Assembly: GCF_003977685.1 (NCBI RefSeq)
Contig: NZ_RYZH01000017.1
Span: 55,350-119,349 of the forward strand
Direction of reading: 5' to 3'
Source: Tautonia sociabilis
GTDB lineage: Bacteria > Planctomycetota > Planctomycetia > Isosphaerales > Isosphaeraceae
Length of the DNA: 64,000 nucleotides
Of the stretch, positions 9,444 through 18,846 are shown one piece after another. The translations under genes were made by a program, and so were the position numbers. Numbering within the stretch: the stretch's first letter is position 1; each line of letters starts with the position of its first letter. Under the pieces are notes generated by a model. It searched no databases. It was not told where the DNA came from and saw nothing but the letters and a program-made list of their open reading frames with translations.

Positions 9444-9628
9444 CGCCGGCTGATCATCTTGAGAATCGGGCGACCGGTCAAGAGGAACCGGCCGGCCGGC
9501 AACGCGAGCCGAGGAGGCCAGGGCGGGTGGGAATTCCTCCCCAATTCCGCCGGCCTCCGGCGAAGGAGACTGGAGGACGGGAGCCGTTGACCGGGCGGGC
9601 GGGAGGGAGGGAGGATGGGAGGACCGGG

Positions 9629-10516
9629 TCAGGACCGGTGGGCGGCGCGTCCAGCGGTCGCCGGGCGGGGCCGGCGCCGGAACGGCCGGGAGAGGCCGAG
9701 GCGGAGGATCACCTCCAGCGCCCGGATCACCTCCAGCGTGTTGATCTTCGACTGGCCGGCGCGGCGGTCCTCGAAGATGATCGGCGTCTCGCCGATCCGG
9801 CAGCCGACGAGCCGGCACCAGTAGAGGATCTCTTCCATGAACGAATAGCCGCGCGACTGGACCTGGTCGAGGTCCAGCTCGGCCAGCTTCGAGACGCGGT
9901 AGCAGCGGTAGGACCCGCTGTTGTCCTTCGAGGGGAGCCCCAGCAGCAGCCGGGCGTAGGTGTTGATCCCCCAGCTCATCAGCCGTCGCCGGGCGTTGAA
10001 CATGCCGCTGTCAACCCCTCCGCCGGGGACGTAGCGAGAGCCGATCATCACGTCATAGCGGTCCATCCCGGCCAGCAGATCGGGGATGAACCGGGGCGGG
10101 TGGCTGAAGTCGGCGTCGAGGTTGATCAGCTGGTCGTAGCCTCCCCGGATGGCGAAGCGCATCGCCTCGAGGATCGCCGTGCCGAGCCCCTGCTTGCCGG
10201 AACGGTGGAGGACATGAACATCGGGCAGTTCCTCGGCCAGCGCGTCGGCGACTCGGCCGGTGCCGTCCGGGGAGTTATCGTCGATGACGAGGAGGTCGGC
10301 GTGAGGGGCATAATGGCGGATCGCTCGGACCAGGGGGACGAGGTTCCCGGCCTCGTTGTAGGTGCAGAGCGACACGACCAGGCGCGGAGGCCGGCTCTCC
10401 CCGGGGCTCGATGGTGATGGTGAGACGGTCATGTCGGGTCCGGGACGGCTCGGGGCCGACCGGTGCGTCCTCGCCGCCGATCGGGTCGGAACGCGGACGG
10501 GGGCAAGTCCGGCCAT
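9629..10516 (-). CDS. Glycosyltransferase family 2, dolichyl-phosphate mannose synthase-like
   Basis: 295 residues from the chosen start. Features of GT2/DPM1-type enzymes in order: LVVSLCTYNEAGNL nucleotide-sugar loop, LLVIDDNSPDGTG, GKQGLGTAI, the metal-binding DAD in NLDADFSHPP, IGSRYVPGG, and KDNSGSYRCYR. They transfer a sugar from a nucleotide donor to a polyprenyl phosphate at the inner face of the membrane. No membrane helices follow the catalytic domain, as in the soluble DPM1 class. Start 10516 was preferred because AGGAGAGGA lies about 9 bases upstream; a Met at 10432 has no such site. It lies 298 bases upstream of the membrane GT39-like gene, which could use the product. Confidence 0.9.
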   Translation of the reverse strand: MAGLAPVRVPTRSAARTHRSAPSRPGPDMTVSPSPSSPGESRPPRLVVSLCTYNEAGNLVPLVRAIRHYAPHADLLVIDDNSPDGTGRVADALAEELPDVHVLHRSGKQGLGTAILEAMRFAIRGGYDQLINLDADFSHPPRFIPDLLAGMDRYDVMIGSRYVPGGGVDSGMFNARRRLMSWGINTYARLLLGLPSKDNSGSYRCYRVSKLAELDLDQVQSRGYSFMEEILYWCRLVGCRIGETPIIFEDRRAGQSKINTLEVIRALEVILRLGLSRPFRRRPRPATAGRAAHRS

Positions 10517-10935
10517 GAGACACTTCCTCTCCTGGGGCACCCTAGCATAATCCGAGGCGATCGAATCGCGGAACCCAGTCGCCCGGACGAGCCGGCCCGG
10601 TCGATCGTCGGGACGAGGATGGGGGAAGGACAGGTGCCGCCCACCGGGGCCCGGGCCTGGGATCCGGAGGATTGGTCCGGATCGCCCGCCGAGGCCACTT
10701 GCGCGAGGTCCCCCCGCGGGATCGAGGGGCACGGGAGCATCATTTGGCAACGCGCGACGGCACCTGCCCTCCCGAGCGATCCCGCCCCCCGCGAGGGGCG
10801 GGAGGTCGCGTCTCCTTGGTACTCGTTATTCGGCGAACGGTCCAGCCACGTTGAGCCATTCCGGTACGGGCGGCCGGAGACGCCCTCGGGGTGCTCCTCC
10901 CCCGGTCGCCCCCGGCCGGCCCGGCCCCGGTTGGT
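10517..10935. other. Intergenic region without recognisable gene
   Basis: 419 bases between two minus-strand genes. Nothing supported seen beyond the ribosome binding site of the GT2 gene at its left edge. Confidence 0.5.
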
Positions 10936-12270
10936 TCATTCCGCGTCGCTGGACGAGCCGAGGTGCGAGAAGAGGCGGCTATAGGGGGCGAACTCCTGGC
11001 CCGACTCGGCCCGGACCTGCGCGGGGCGCCGGCCTCCCCCCCCTCCCTCTCCCCCGGCTCCGGCGACCGCATTGTCCCCGAGGACGTCCAGGCCGCATTC
11101 CGGGGCGGCGTCGCTTCCGGGATCGGCGGCCCAGGACACCTCCCGGATCGCTCGGGACCACTCGGATCGGGCCTGGATCGCCGCGTAGGGATCCGAGATC
11201 GCCTCGGTCGTCGGCTCGGCCGGTTCCTCCTCCACCGAGACTTCCCGGAGAGCCGGGCCGGAGGAGCCGGACCGCCGGGCCTCGGCCGGAATCGCTCCCG
11301 GCTCCGAGGTCGGCTCGGGGGAGGGCTCATCCCCCTCGGCCCAGCCGACTTCGATCAGGCCGTCCTCGAACCGGAGGGGAGGCCTCACCTCCCCCAGGCT
11401 CGGTGAAGGGACCGCCTCGATCCGGGGCGATCGGAGTGACTCGGGAGCCTTCGGGGACGAGCGGGCCGGGGAGGAGTCCTCGGAGCGATCCGGGGAGGGC
11501 CGCCAGACCGGGGAGGGCACCGGGGAGATTGGAGCGGCCGGCTCGATCGGCGACGACAGCCGATCCGACAGCCGGATCAGCCTTCCGGGGTTGCCCAGAG
11601 ACCGGGCGTGCAGCGCCTCGATCTCGGATCGGGACCACTCCCGACCGGGAGCCGCCGCTCGGAGCAAGCTGCCGGCCTCCTCCGCGTCGATAGGGCCGAG
11701 CCGGACGTGACCGGCCAGCCGGGCGTCGAGCGACTCCCAGGCCCGCTCCCGGATCCGGAACGCCAGGCCCGTCCGGCCGACCAGCACCATGCCGGCCGGG
11801 CCGTCCGGGCGGCCGAGGCGGTTGGAGAGCAGGCGGAACTCCTCCAGGGCGGCGTCGGAGGCGTTCTGGGCCTCGTCGAGCACGAGGACCCAGCGGCGGC
11901 CCTCCTCGGCTTGCTCGGCCAGCTCCTCGGCGAGGGTCGAGCGCGGGTCGGGATCGGTCGCGGCGTCGGCCCGGCCCAGGGCCCGGAGCATTCGGCGAAC
12001 CAGGGCGAGCCCGTCGTCGGACGGCGCGGCGTCGATCCCCAGCCACCGGCCCAGGCCGTTCGGCTGCGCGGCGAGGCACCGCCAGGTCCAGGTCTTGCCC
12101 GAGCCGGCCTCCCCGGTCAGCAGCACCGGGCCGAGGCCCTGGGCCAGGGCTCGGCGGCAATCGGCGATCGCGACGGCCCGACTCGGCAGCGCGAGCTGGG
12201 AGAGGACGCCGGGGGGGCCGAGCCGGTCGCGTTCCGTCGCGGCCCGGTCGGGGACGAATCGTGGGTCCAT
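10936..12270 (-). CDS. AAA ATPase, ExeA/GspA-like, with acidic low-complexity tail
   Basis: 444 residues. Walker A GEAGSGKT at 53-60, Walker B WVLVLDEAQN at about 127-136, and a sensor segment FRLLSNRLGRP/GMVLVGRTGL, as in AAA_22 ATPases of the ExeA/MshM/TniB group. ExeA-type proteins energise assembly of envelope machines. Residues about 260-444 are Pro/Ser/Glu-rich and carry no peptidoglycan-binding domain that I can see. The ATG at 12270 has GGAGAG 8 bases upstream; a GTG nine bases earlier is less well placed. Orphan in this neighbourhood, with no general secretion genes nearby, so its machine is unknown. A transposition-related TniB role is less likely without a transposase. Confidence 0.8.
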   Translation of the reverse strand: MDPRFVPDRAATERDRLGPPGVLSQLALPSRAVAIADCRRALAQGLGPVLLTGEAGSGKTWTWRCLAAQPNGLGRWLGIDAAPSDDGLALVRRMLRALGRADAATDPDPRSTLAEELAEQAEEGRRWVLVLDEAQNASDAALEEFRLLSNRLGRPDGPAGMVLVGRTGLAFRIRERAWESLDARLAGHVRLGPIDAEEAGSLLRAAAPGREWSRSEIEALHARSLGNPGRLIRLSDRLSSPIEPAAPISPVPSPVWRPSPDRSEDSSPARSSPKAPESLRSPRIEAVPSPSLGEVRPPLRFEDGLIEVGWAEGDEPSPEPTSEPGAIPAEARRSGSSGPALREVSVEEEPAEPTTEAISDPYAAIQARSEWSRAIREVSWAADPGSDAAPECGLDVLGDNAVAGAGGEGGGGGRRPAQVRAESGQEFAPYSRLFSHLGSSSDAE

Positions 12271-12736
12271 CGCCGCCACTCTCCTGCTCCTCGAGCCGGC
12301 GGGCTCGCCGGTCGCCCGATCCCGGGCCGGATCGTCCCGATCGCTCGGTCCCCGGCGCCGACATCAGACGTCCTCGTCGTCGCCCGGTCAGTCATCCTCC
12401 CCTCATATCGGAGAGCGCCGCCCCGGGCCTTGACCCCGTTCATCGCCTCCGGCCGCCTCCCGCCGCCGTCGCGGCGGGGGAACCGGATCGGGCAAAATCC
12501 CGAGATGACGCAAAAGAAATCGCTGGCGCAGGCCGTCCTGGCGATTCGAGGTTTCGGCGGCCGACCGGCGACGGGAACGCGGCCGGGGCCCGGCCGTGGA
12601 CCGTCGGCCCTCGTCTTGAGGAACCTCGGGGACCGGGGGCGTCATGACCTCAGGCCCGAGAGCCCCCGGGCCTGAGAGTTGCCGGGACCTCCCGAGAGCC
12701 CCTCGACGATCCGCCTCCCGGCAGGGGAGAGGACGA
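12271..12736. other. Intergenic region without recognisable gene
   Basis: 466 bases between the ATPase start and the stop of the RND transporter, both on the minus strand. No gene or convincing terminator recognised. Confidence 0.45.
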
Positions 12737-15700
12737 TCAGGCCCCGCCGGAGCGGACGGGGTGGTCGGGAGCGGCGTGCACCGGCTCCCTTGTCGGGGCG
12801 GGAGCGTGATGGCCGGGAGCCCCGGCCCGATCTCGGCCGGTGTCGGCGTCGAGGCCGGAGTGCCGGTCGCGCTCGTAGGGCTCGCTCAACGGGATCTCGT
12901 CCTCGATGTGGTGGTCGGCCGTCACCGGCCGGCCGAAGGCGTCGAGGACGTCGGCGTAGATGGCGTACAGGCAGGGAACCAGGAAGAGCACGAGGAGCGT
13001 GCCGAAGCTCAGCCCGAAGGCCAGGCTCGTGGCCATCGGGATGAGCACCTGCACTTGCAGGCTCTTCTCCAGCAACAGCGGGATGAGCGCGGCCACCGTC
13101 GTCAACGAGGTCAGCAGCACCGGCCGGAACCGCTGCTTGCCGGCCTCTCGGAGGGCGAGACGGACCGCCTTGCCCTCGGCGACGTTCGAGTTGATGAAGT
13201 CGATCAGCACGATCGAGTCGTTCACGATCACGCCCGCCAGCGCCACCAGGCCGAAGACGCTGAAGAGCGTCAGCGGCAGACCCATCAGCAGGTGGCCCCA
13301 GATGGCCCCCACCAGGCCGAAGGGGACGATGATCAGGATGAACAGCGGCTGCAAGTAGGAGCGGAACTGCGCCGTCAGCAGCACGAACATGGCGAACAGC
13401 GCCACCACGAAGCCGACCACCAGGCTGCCGAAGGATTCCTGCGTCTCCCGCTCCTGGCCCTCCCACCGGACTCGGATCCCCGGAAACTCCTCGAGCAGCG
13501 CGGGGAGGAAGGCGGTCTGGAGGTCCTGGGTGATCTCTCGGGCGTTGGCGACGGCCTCGTCGACGTCGGCGGTGACGGTGATCGAACGCTGCTGGTCGAT
13601 CCGGTTGATCGCCGAGTAGCCGCGACGCACCTCGACGGCGGCGAGTTCCTCGATCGGCACCTCGCCGGCCTCGGGGGTGCGGATGCGGATCTCGCGGAGG
13701 TTGGCCAGGCTGCCGCGCTGCTCGGGGGGGTAGCGGACCATCAGCTTGACCTCGTGCCGGCCGCGCTGCAGCCGCATCACCTCCTCGCCGTAGAAGGTGG
13801 AGCGCACCGTCTGGGCCAGCTCGTTGGTGTCGATCCCCAGCGCCTCGGCCGAGGGCTTGACGCGGAGCTGGATCTCCGGCTTGCCCGGCTTGCTGTTGTC
13901 GGCGATGTCGAAGACCCCCTCATACTCCGAGAGCCGGGCCTTGCACCGCTCGACGACCTCCTCCAGGTCGTCCATGTCCTTGCCGGTGAGCTGGAACTCA
14001 ATCGGCTTGCCGCCGGGGCCGGTGTTGCCGGCGCCGAACTTCAGCTCGTCGAAGCCCTGGACCAGCGGCAGACAGCGCTCTCGCCAGCGGTTGACCAGCT
14101 CGAAGCTGCTGATCGGGCGGTCCTGGCCGCCGACCATCTCGGCGAAGACCATGCCGATGTTCGAGCCGGTGGTGGACATCGACGCCCCCGGGCCGCCGCC
14201 GGCCGTCTCGGCGTAGCCAATCGACCGGGAGATCGTCCGCACCGGGGGCCGGCCGGTCCGCTCGGCGATCTCGGCGTGCAGCGCCTCGATCTGGTCGGCG
14301 ATCCGACGGGTCGCTTCCTCGGTCACGCTGGCCGGCGTGCCGGCCGGAAAGGTGACGTTCGCGGTGATGTAGTTCGAGTCGAAGTCGGGGAAAACCACGA
14401 ACGGCACCAGCCCGCTGGCCACCAGGCCGAACGAGCCGATCAGCACCGCCAGCATCGCCGAGACCAAGGCCACCGGCGCCCGCAGTGCGGTCTTCAGGGC
14501 CGGCTCGTAGACGCTCTCGATGACCCAGCGCAGGCCGCCGTCGACGCCGCTCCGGAGCCCGTGATACGCCGTCACCACCGGGTTGCCCCGCCACTTCGAG
14601 CGGGCCTCGGCCCGGCGGTCACGCAGCGCCCGCACCACCCAGACCCAAAGAAAGAGCGGTGTCAGGAGCCAGCAGAGAAGCCGGCCAACGAGCGAAAGGA
14701 TCGGCGCCCGGCGGTGCGACAGGTGGTTCGGCAGGATCAGGATGCTCTCCCCCAGCGACGACAGCAGCATCGAGCAGACGACGATCGGCATGATGTAGAT
14801 CACCTTGCCGAGGGTCCCCGAGACGAAGAACATCGGCAGGAAGGCGAAGATCGTCGTCGTCACCGACGCCAGCACCGGCCCGGAGACTTCCGTCGCCCCG
14901 TCGATCGCCGCCCGCACCGGGGACTTGCCCATCTCCCGGTGCCGGTAGATGTTCTCGCCGACGACGATGGCGTCGTCGACCACGATGCCCAGCGCCAGCA
15001 GGAAGGCGAAGGTCGAAACCATGTTCAGCGTCACGTCCGCCGTCCCCATGACGATGAACGAGCCGCCGATGGCCACCGGAATGCCCATCGCCACCCAGAA
15101 GGCCAGCCTCAGGTCGAGGAACAGGGCCAGCACGACGAACACCAGCGCCAGCCCTTGCAGGGCGTTGAGGGTGAGTGTCTCCAGCCGCTCCCGCACCAGG
15201 ATCGACTGGTCGTCGAAGACCTCAGCCCGGTAGCCGGGGGGCAGCTCCAGCCCCTTCACAAAGTCGCGGACCTCGCCAACGATCTCGATCAGGTCCTCGG
15301 CCCTGGTCTTCTGGACCATCAGCACGATGGCCGACTGCTCCCCCTGCCCCGTCGCGGGGCCGACCTCCGGATCGGCCAGCGGCTCGGGGAAGCGGACCCA
15401 ACTGCGGCGGGCGTCGTCGGTGAAGCCGTCGTGCACCGTGCCCAGGTCTTCCACCCGAAGCACGGCGCCATCGGGGCGGGTCAGAAGCGGGAGCAGAGCG
15501 ATCTCGTCGCCGGTCAGCCGCTTGTTCTTCCCCCGGACGAGGTACTCGCTGGAACGGGCTTTGATCTCGCCCGCGGGCAGCTCGATGTTCTCGCGACGAA
15601 TCACGGCGCCGACCTGCTGGAGGCTCAGGTTGTGCCGCCGGAGCGTCTCCTCCGGGATCTCCACGTCGATCTGGTAGTCGCGCACCGCCAGCATCTCGAC

Positions 15701-16264
15701 GAGGGAGACGCTGGGCAGCTCCAGCAGGTCGTCTCGAACGCGCTCGGCCAGGTCCCTGAGCTGCAGGTCCTCGCGAAGCTGCCACTCGCGACGGGCGGTG
15801 TCGTCCAGCCCCTCGGGCATCCGGCCGCCGCCGATGACGGCCACTCGGATGGCCGGCTCGCGGAAGCTGAGCAGCTTGACGTCGGGGTCCTCGGCCAGCA
15901 GCGGGAAGCTGGGGATCTGGTCGACCTCCGACCGGATCTCGTTGAGCACCTTCTGCGGATCGCCGACGTTGCTCCGCAGCTCGATGGTGACGCTCCCCAT
16001 CCCCTCGGAGGCCACCGAGGTGATCTTCTTGATCCCGTCAACGGCCCGGACCGCCTCCTCGATCTTCTGGCAGATCCCCTCCTCCACCTCCGCCGGACTA
16101 GCGCCGGGGTACGGCACCGAGACCGTGACGATCTCCAACTGGAACTCCGGGAACAGCTCCTTCTTCAGCCCCAGCAGCGACACCACGCCGACCAGGACCA
16201 CGGCGACCATCAGCGTGTTGACGGCCGGGCCGTTGCGCACAACCCACTGGACGATCGATCTCAC
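12737..16264 (-). CDS. RND-family efflux transporter, HAE1-like inner membrane pump
   Basis: 1175 residues, a full-length AcrB/MdtB-type resistance-nodulation-division pump. The N-terminus (VRNGPAVNTLMVAVVLVGVV) is the first membrane helix. FPEFQLEIVTVSVPYPGASPAEVE opens the first porter domain. GIVVDDAIVVGENIYRH holds the paired Asp residues of TM4 that relay protons. A second helix bundle follows at about 960-1090 (VLLTAQFRSYLQPL, GVIVNDSIVLIDF). It exports substrates out of the periplasm or membrane with an adaptor and an outer membrane channel. The start is GTG at 16264, with AAGGAG 7 bases upstream. It is the last gene of the marR-adaptor-pump operon; no TolC-type gene is present here. 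The C-terminal 60 residues are a hydrophilic Pro/Ala/His-rich tail. Confidence 0.95.
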   Translation of the reverse strand: MRSIVQWVVRNGPAVNTLMVAVVLVGVVSLLGLKKELFPEFQLEIVTVSVPYPGASPAEVEEGICQKIEEAVRAVDGIKKITSVASEGMGSVTIELRSNVGDPQKVLNEIRSEVDQIPSFPLLAEDPDVKLLSFREPAIRVAVIGGGRMPEGLDDTARREWQLREDLQLRDLAERVRDDLLELPSVSLVEMLAVRDYQIDVEIPEETLRRHNLSLQQVGAVIRRENIELPAGEIKARSSEYLVRGKNKRLTGDEIALLPLLTRPDGAVLRVEDLGTVHDGFTDDARRSWVRFPEPLADPEVGPATGQGEQSAIVLMVQKTRAEDLIEIVGEVRDFVKGLELPPGYRAEVFDDQSILVRERLETLTLNALQGLALVFVVLALFLDLRLAFWVAMGIPVAIGGSFIVMGTADVTLNMVSTFAFLLALGIVVDDAIVVGENIYRHREMGKSPVRAAIDGATEVSGPVLASVTTTIFAFLPMFFVSGTLGKVIYIMPIVVCSMLLSSLGESILILPNHLSHRRAPILSLVGRLLCWLLTPLFLWVWVVRALRDRRAEARSKWRGNPVVTAYHGLRSGVDGGLRWVIESVYEPALKTALRAPVALVSAMLAVLIGSFGLVASGLVPFVVFPDFDSNYITANVTFPAGTPASVTEEATRRIADQIEALHAEIAERTGRPPVRTISRSIGYAETAGGGPGASMSTTGSNIGMVFAEMVGGQDRPISSFELVNRWRERCLPLVQGFDELKFGAGNTGPGGKPIEFQLTGKDMDDLEEVVERCKARLSEYEGVFDIADNSKPGKPEIQLRVKPSAEALGIDTNELAQTVRSTFYGEEVMRLQRGRHEVKLMVRYPPEQRGSLANLREIRIRTPEAGEVPIEELAAVEVRRGYSAINRIDQQRSITVTADVDEAVANAREITQDLQTAFLPALLEEFPGIRVRWEGQERETQESFGSLVVGFVVALFAMFVLLTAQFRSYLQPLFILIIVPFGLVGAIWGHLLMGLPLTLFSVFGLVALAGVIVNDSIVLIDFINSNVAEGKAVRLALREAGKQRFRPVLLTSLTTVAALIPLLLEKSLQVQVLIPMATSLAFGLSFGTLLVLFLVPCLYAIYADVLDAFGRPVTADHHIEDEIPLSEPYERDRHSGLDADTGRDRAGAPGHHAPAPTREPVHAAPDHPVRSGGA

Positions 16265-16467
16265 CGCGGGGCTCCTTCGGATAAGGGGAGGGGACAGGAT
16301 AGGTCGGAGGGACGGGGAACGGTCGGGGCGACACGAGCCAGAGCCGCGATCCAGCCCCGCTCCCCGCGATCGATCCGGCCGAGGGGCTCAGCGAGGAGTC
16401 GGACAGAGGCGGCCGGACGCCCTCCCCGCCCGCTCCCCCCCGAAGCGGGAGGACAACGGGGTCGGGC

Positions 16468-17838
16468 CTACTGGCGATCCCACACGTCGGGGTCCTCCCC
16501 CGCTTCCGAGGCGAGCGGGCCGAGGTCGTTTGCCGTCCCGGGGGACGAGGCGACCTCCACCTCCATCCCGTTGACCGGCGCCTCCAGCGGCGAGACGACC
16601 AGCGGAGCGCCGACCGGGATCGGGTCGCCGGGGCCGTCGGCCCGGATCAGGACCGAATCCTCCAGCACGCGGACCGGCTCGACGCGGTGGATCGCCAGGC
16701 GGCCATCCTCGACCAGCCAGATCTCGTCGTTGGGCCGGAAGGCGGCCCGGGGGATCGACCGCAGGGGGATGTCCGGGTCGACTCCCAGAAAGGTGACGGT
16801 CACGAACATCCCCCGGCGCAGGCCCTCGGGGGCGGGCACTTCGACCCGGCAGGGGATGGTCCGGGTCCGCTCGTCGAGGCCGGCCCCCTCGAACCGGGCA
16901 AGCACCCCCTCCCAGGTCGCCCGCTGGCCGGCGATGGCGTGGGAGATCTCCGCCTGGGCGTGCGGGATCGAGTACGGGTCGTCCTCCACATCGGCCAGCG
17001 GGGCGTCGCCGCCGGCCAGCCAGTACAGGTCCTCGAGCCGGAGGCTGCAGCGGACCTCCATCGTCCCCGTGTCCTCGATCGTCACCAGGCGGTCCCCCGG
17101 CCGGGCGTAGCCGTCCTGCTCGATGTTCACCTCGTGGATTCGCCCGGCGACCGGAGAGGAGATCACCGTCCGCTCCAGGTCGTAGGCCACCTGGTCCAAC
17201 TGCGCCAGGATCCGACGCCGCTGGGCCTCGAGCCGGGCGCGGCGGCTGGCGAACATCCGGCGATCGTTCTGCAGCCGCTGGAGGTTCTGGCGGGCGGTGA
17301 GCACCTGGGCGTCGGCGGCGTCGCGATCGGAAACCGACGAGGCGTTGCGGGCGATCAACTGCTCGACCCGGACCTGCTCTCGGCGGCGGAGGTCGACCTC
17401 CTGCTCGGCCAGGGCGATCAGCTCCTCGGTGTTGCCGATCTCCGTGTCGAGCTGCTCCAGGTCGGCCTCGACCTGGGCCAGCTCGGCCTGGAAGGTCTCC
17501 CTCTGGATCTCCAGCGGCCGGGGATCGAGCCGAAGCAGCAGGTCGCCCCGCTTGACCGTCCGGCCGGCCCAGCAGGCGTCGGTGCGCTCGACGACTCGGC
17601 CGTCGACCTCGGCCGAGAGCGTCACCTCGCGCTTGGGCACCACCGTGCCGTTGACCTCGATGCTGAACCCCCCCTCCGGCGCCAGGGCCACCGGGACGAC
17701 CTCGACCCGAGGCACCTGCCGAGCGCGCTCGACGCGCTGGGGAGGCTCCTTCGAGGCGACCAGCCCGGCGAAGACGGCCACTCCCCCAGCCAGGATCACC
17801 CCGGGGAGGATCACGTTACGGAACAGCCGACCGATCAT
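16468..17838 (-). CDS. HlyD/AcrA-type periplasmic adaptor of the RND pump
   Basis: 456 residues. One N-terminal membrane anchor (VILPGVILAGGVAVFAGLVA) is followed by a biotinyl-lipoyl-like half (GTVVPKREVTLSAEVDGRVVE, LLRLDPRPLEIQ) and a long coiled-coil hairpin at about 120-225 rich in Glu/Gln/Leu/Arg. The second lipoyl half (VISSPVAGRIHEVNIEQDGYARPGD is its region) and a beta-barrel domain follow. This is the normal membrane-fusion-protein layout. Its start overlaps the MarR stop (ATGA) and the pump gene follows 203 bases later, so the three form an operon. The 203-base gap may allow differential expression. Confidence 0.93.
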   Translation of the reverse strand: MIGRLFRNVILPGVILAGGVAVFAGLVASKEPPQRVERARQVPRVEVVPVALAPEGGFSIEVNGTVVPKREVTLSAEVDGRVVERTDACWAGRTVKRGDLLLRLDPRPLEIQRETFQAELAQVEADLEQLDTEIGNTEELIALAEQEVDLRRREQVRVEQLIARNASSVSDRDAADAQVLTARQNLQRLQNDRRMFASRRARLEAQRRRILAQLDQVAYDLERTVISSPVAGRIHEVNIEQDGYARPGDRLVTIEDTGTMEVRCSLRLEDLYWLAGGDAPLADVEDDPYSIPHAQAEISHAIAGQRATWEGVLARFEGAGLDERTRTIPCRVEVPAPEGLRRGMFVTVTFLGVDPDIPLRSIPRAAFRPNDEIWLVEDGRLAIHRVEPVRVLEDSVLIRADGPGDPIPVGAPLVVSPLEAPVNGMEVEVASSPGTANDLGPLASEAGEDPDVWDRQ

Positions 17839-18410
17839 CGCGCTCGCCCCCCGCCGCCCGGCTCGGCCGCGCCGGCCCGGCTGCTGACCTTGATATTGAT
17901 GTGCTCAAACCCGGACCACGAGCCCGGATCCACAATCCGCTGGAGCATCTCCTTCAACCGCCCCCGCTCCTCCCCCGAGAGCGGCCCGAGGCAGTCGTCC
18001 TCGGTCCTCTCCGCGATCCGGTTCGCCTGGCGGAGCAATTCCTGGCCCGAATCGGTCAGGTGCACCCGGTGCGCCCGGCGGTCGACCGGATCCGGCTGGC
18101 GGCGGACCAGGCCCAGCCCCTCCATCTCGTCGAGCACGCCGACCATCGACGCCCGATCAATGCAAACCGACTCGCCCAGCCGCTGCTGCCGAACCGGCCC
18201 GAAGTGGTCGATCGTGGCCAGGATCGCGACGTGCTTGAGCTGCACCCCCAGCGGCTCCAGCTCCTCCTCGAACCGGGCCCGGAAGCGGTGCGCCGCCATC
18301 GCCAGCAGGAACCCGAACCGCTCCCGGGCGGGGCTCCTCCTCGGATCGAGCGGCCCCTCGTCTCGCCGCTCCGGCTCCTCGGCGGGCGACTGTTCCATTC
18401 GATCTCGCAT
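17835..18410 (-). CDS. MarR-family transcriptional regulator
   Basis: 191 residues from the chosen start. Winged helix signature in order: HVAILATIDHFGPVRQQRLGE, the recognition helix region DRASMVGVLDEMEGLGLVRR, and the wing DPVDRRAHRVHLTDSGQEL with the conserved D-x-R-x-x-x-V-x-L-T. MarR proteins are dimeric repressors that usually control the adjacent efflux genes and themselves. Here the stop overlaps the adaptor start, so autoregulation of the whole operon is likely. An in-frame ATG at 18398 is an alternative start; longer upstream extensions lack a ribosome binding site. Candidate operator repeats lie at 18605-18634. Confidence 0.88.
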   Translation of the reverse strand: MRDRMEQSPAEEPERRDEGPLDPRRSPARERFGFLLAMAAHRFRARFEEELEPLGVQLKHVAILATIDHFGPVRQQRLGESVCIDRASMVGVLDEMEGLGLVRRQPDPVDRRAHRVHLTDSGQELLRQANRIAERTEDDCLGPLSGEERGRLKEMLQRIVDPGSWSGFEHINIKVSSRAGAAEPGGGGRAR

Positions 18411-18542
18411 CCCGTCCCGGCCCCGCGGCGTGGTGGAGAGGATCGGCCAGCCGGCCTTTCCCCGACTCGCCAATCGGGCCCATCGCCCGGAAGCGCTCCG
18501 CTCCGGATCGTCCGGCCCCCAAACCGTTCGCAACGCTGACTA

Positions 18543-18570
18543 TTTCTATGCCAGACGGATTGACCGACAA
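18543..18570 (-). promoter_or_regulatory. Candidate promoter of the marR-efflux operon
   Basis: On the minus strand TTGTCG (18565-18570) and TAGAAA (18543-18548) are separated by 16 bases, each matching four of six consensus positions. They lie about 130 bases upstream of the MarR start. Confidence 0.3.
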
Positions 18571-18604
18571 GACGGAGTCCGTGAATTTCCCGCAATCGTC
18601 TCAA

Positions 18605-18634
18605 CTTCACACCGTTCTCCTTCACACCATTCTC
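18605..18634. repeat. Two tandem 15-base direct repeats, possible operator
   Basis: CTTCACACCGTTCTC is followed immediately by CTTCACACCATTCTC (14 of 15 identical). They lie upstream of the candidate marR promoter. Placement suits a regulator binding site, but MarR sites are usually palindromic. Confidence 0.55.
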
Positions 18635-18846
18635 CCTGGGGAGCCCGAGGACGGCAGGGAAGCGGTCGCCGGGAGGGCTCGCCGGGAGCGGGAGGGGGGG
18701 CACCGGGCCGGCGGTTGAGATCGCGGAGCGATCGGGGTATCCTGCGGCCAGTCGGGGAGGGCCCGGCCGGTCGAGACCGGCGGCGTCCTCGACCTTCCTC
18801 CGAATGCGCCCGGCCCTAATCCCCAGACCGACCGAGAGACCGCGCC

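Larger units (their letters stand above)
18411..18846. other. Divergent regulatory region, marR/nagB
   Basis: 436 bases between the MarR operon (-) and nagB (+), including a locally AT-richer stretch at about 18540-18635. It holds a candidate minus-strand promoter and a pair of 15-base direct repeats listed separately. No gene seen. Confidence 0.6.

Noticed and set aside
10936..12270. Transposition ATPase (TniB-type)
   Set aside because: Walker motifs fit, but there is no transposase or target-selector gene next to it; an ExeA-like ATPase fits better.
12644..17110. A 1488-codon open frame on the plus strand
   Set aside because: Antisense shadow of the RND pump and adaptor, with Arg/Gly/His-rich low-complexity composition and no domain.
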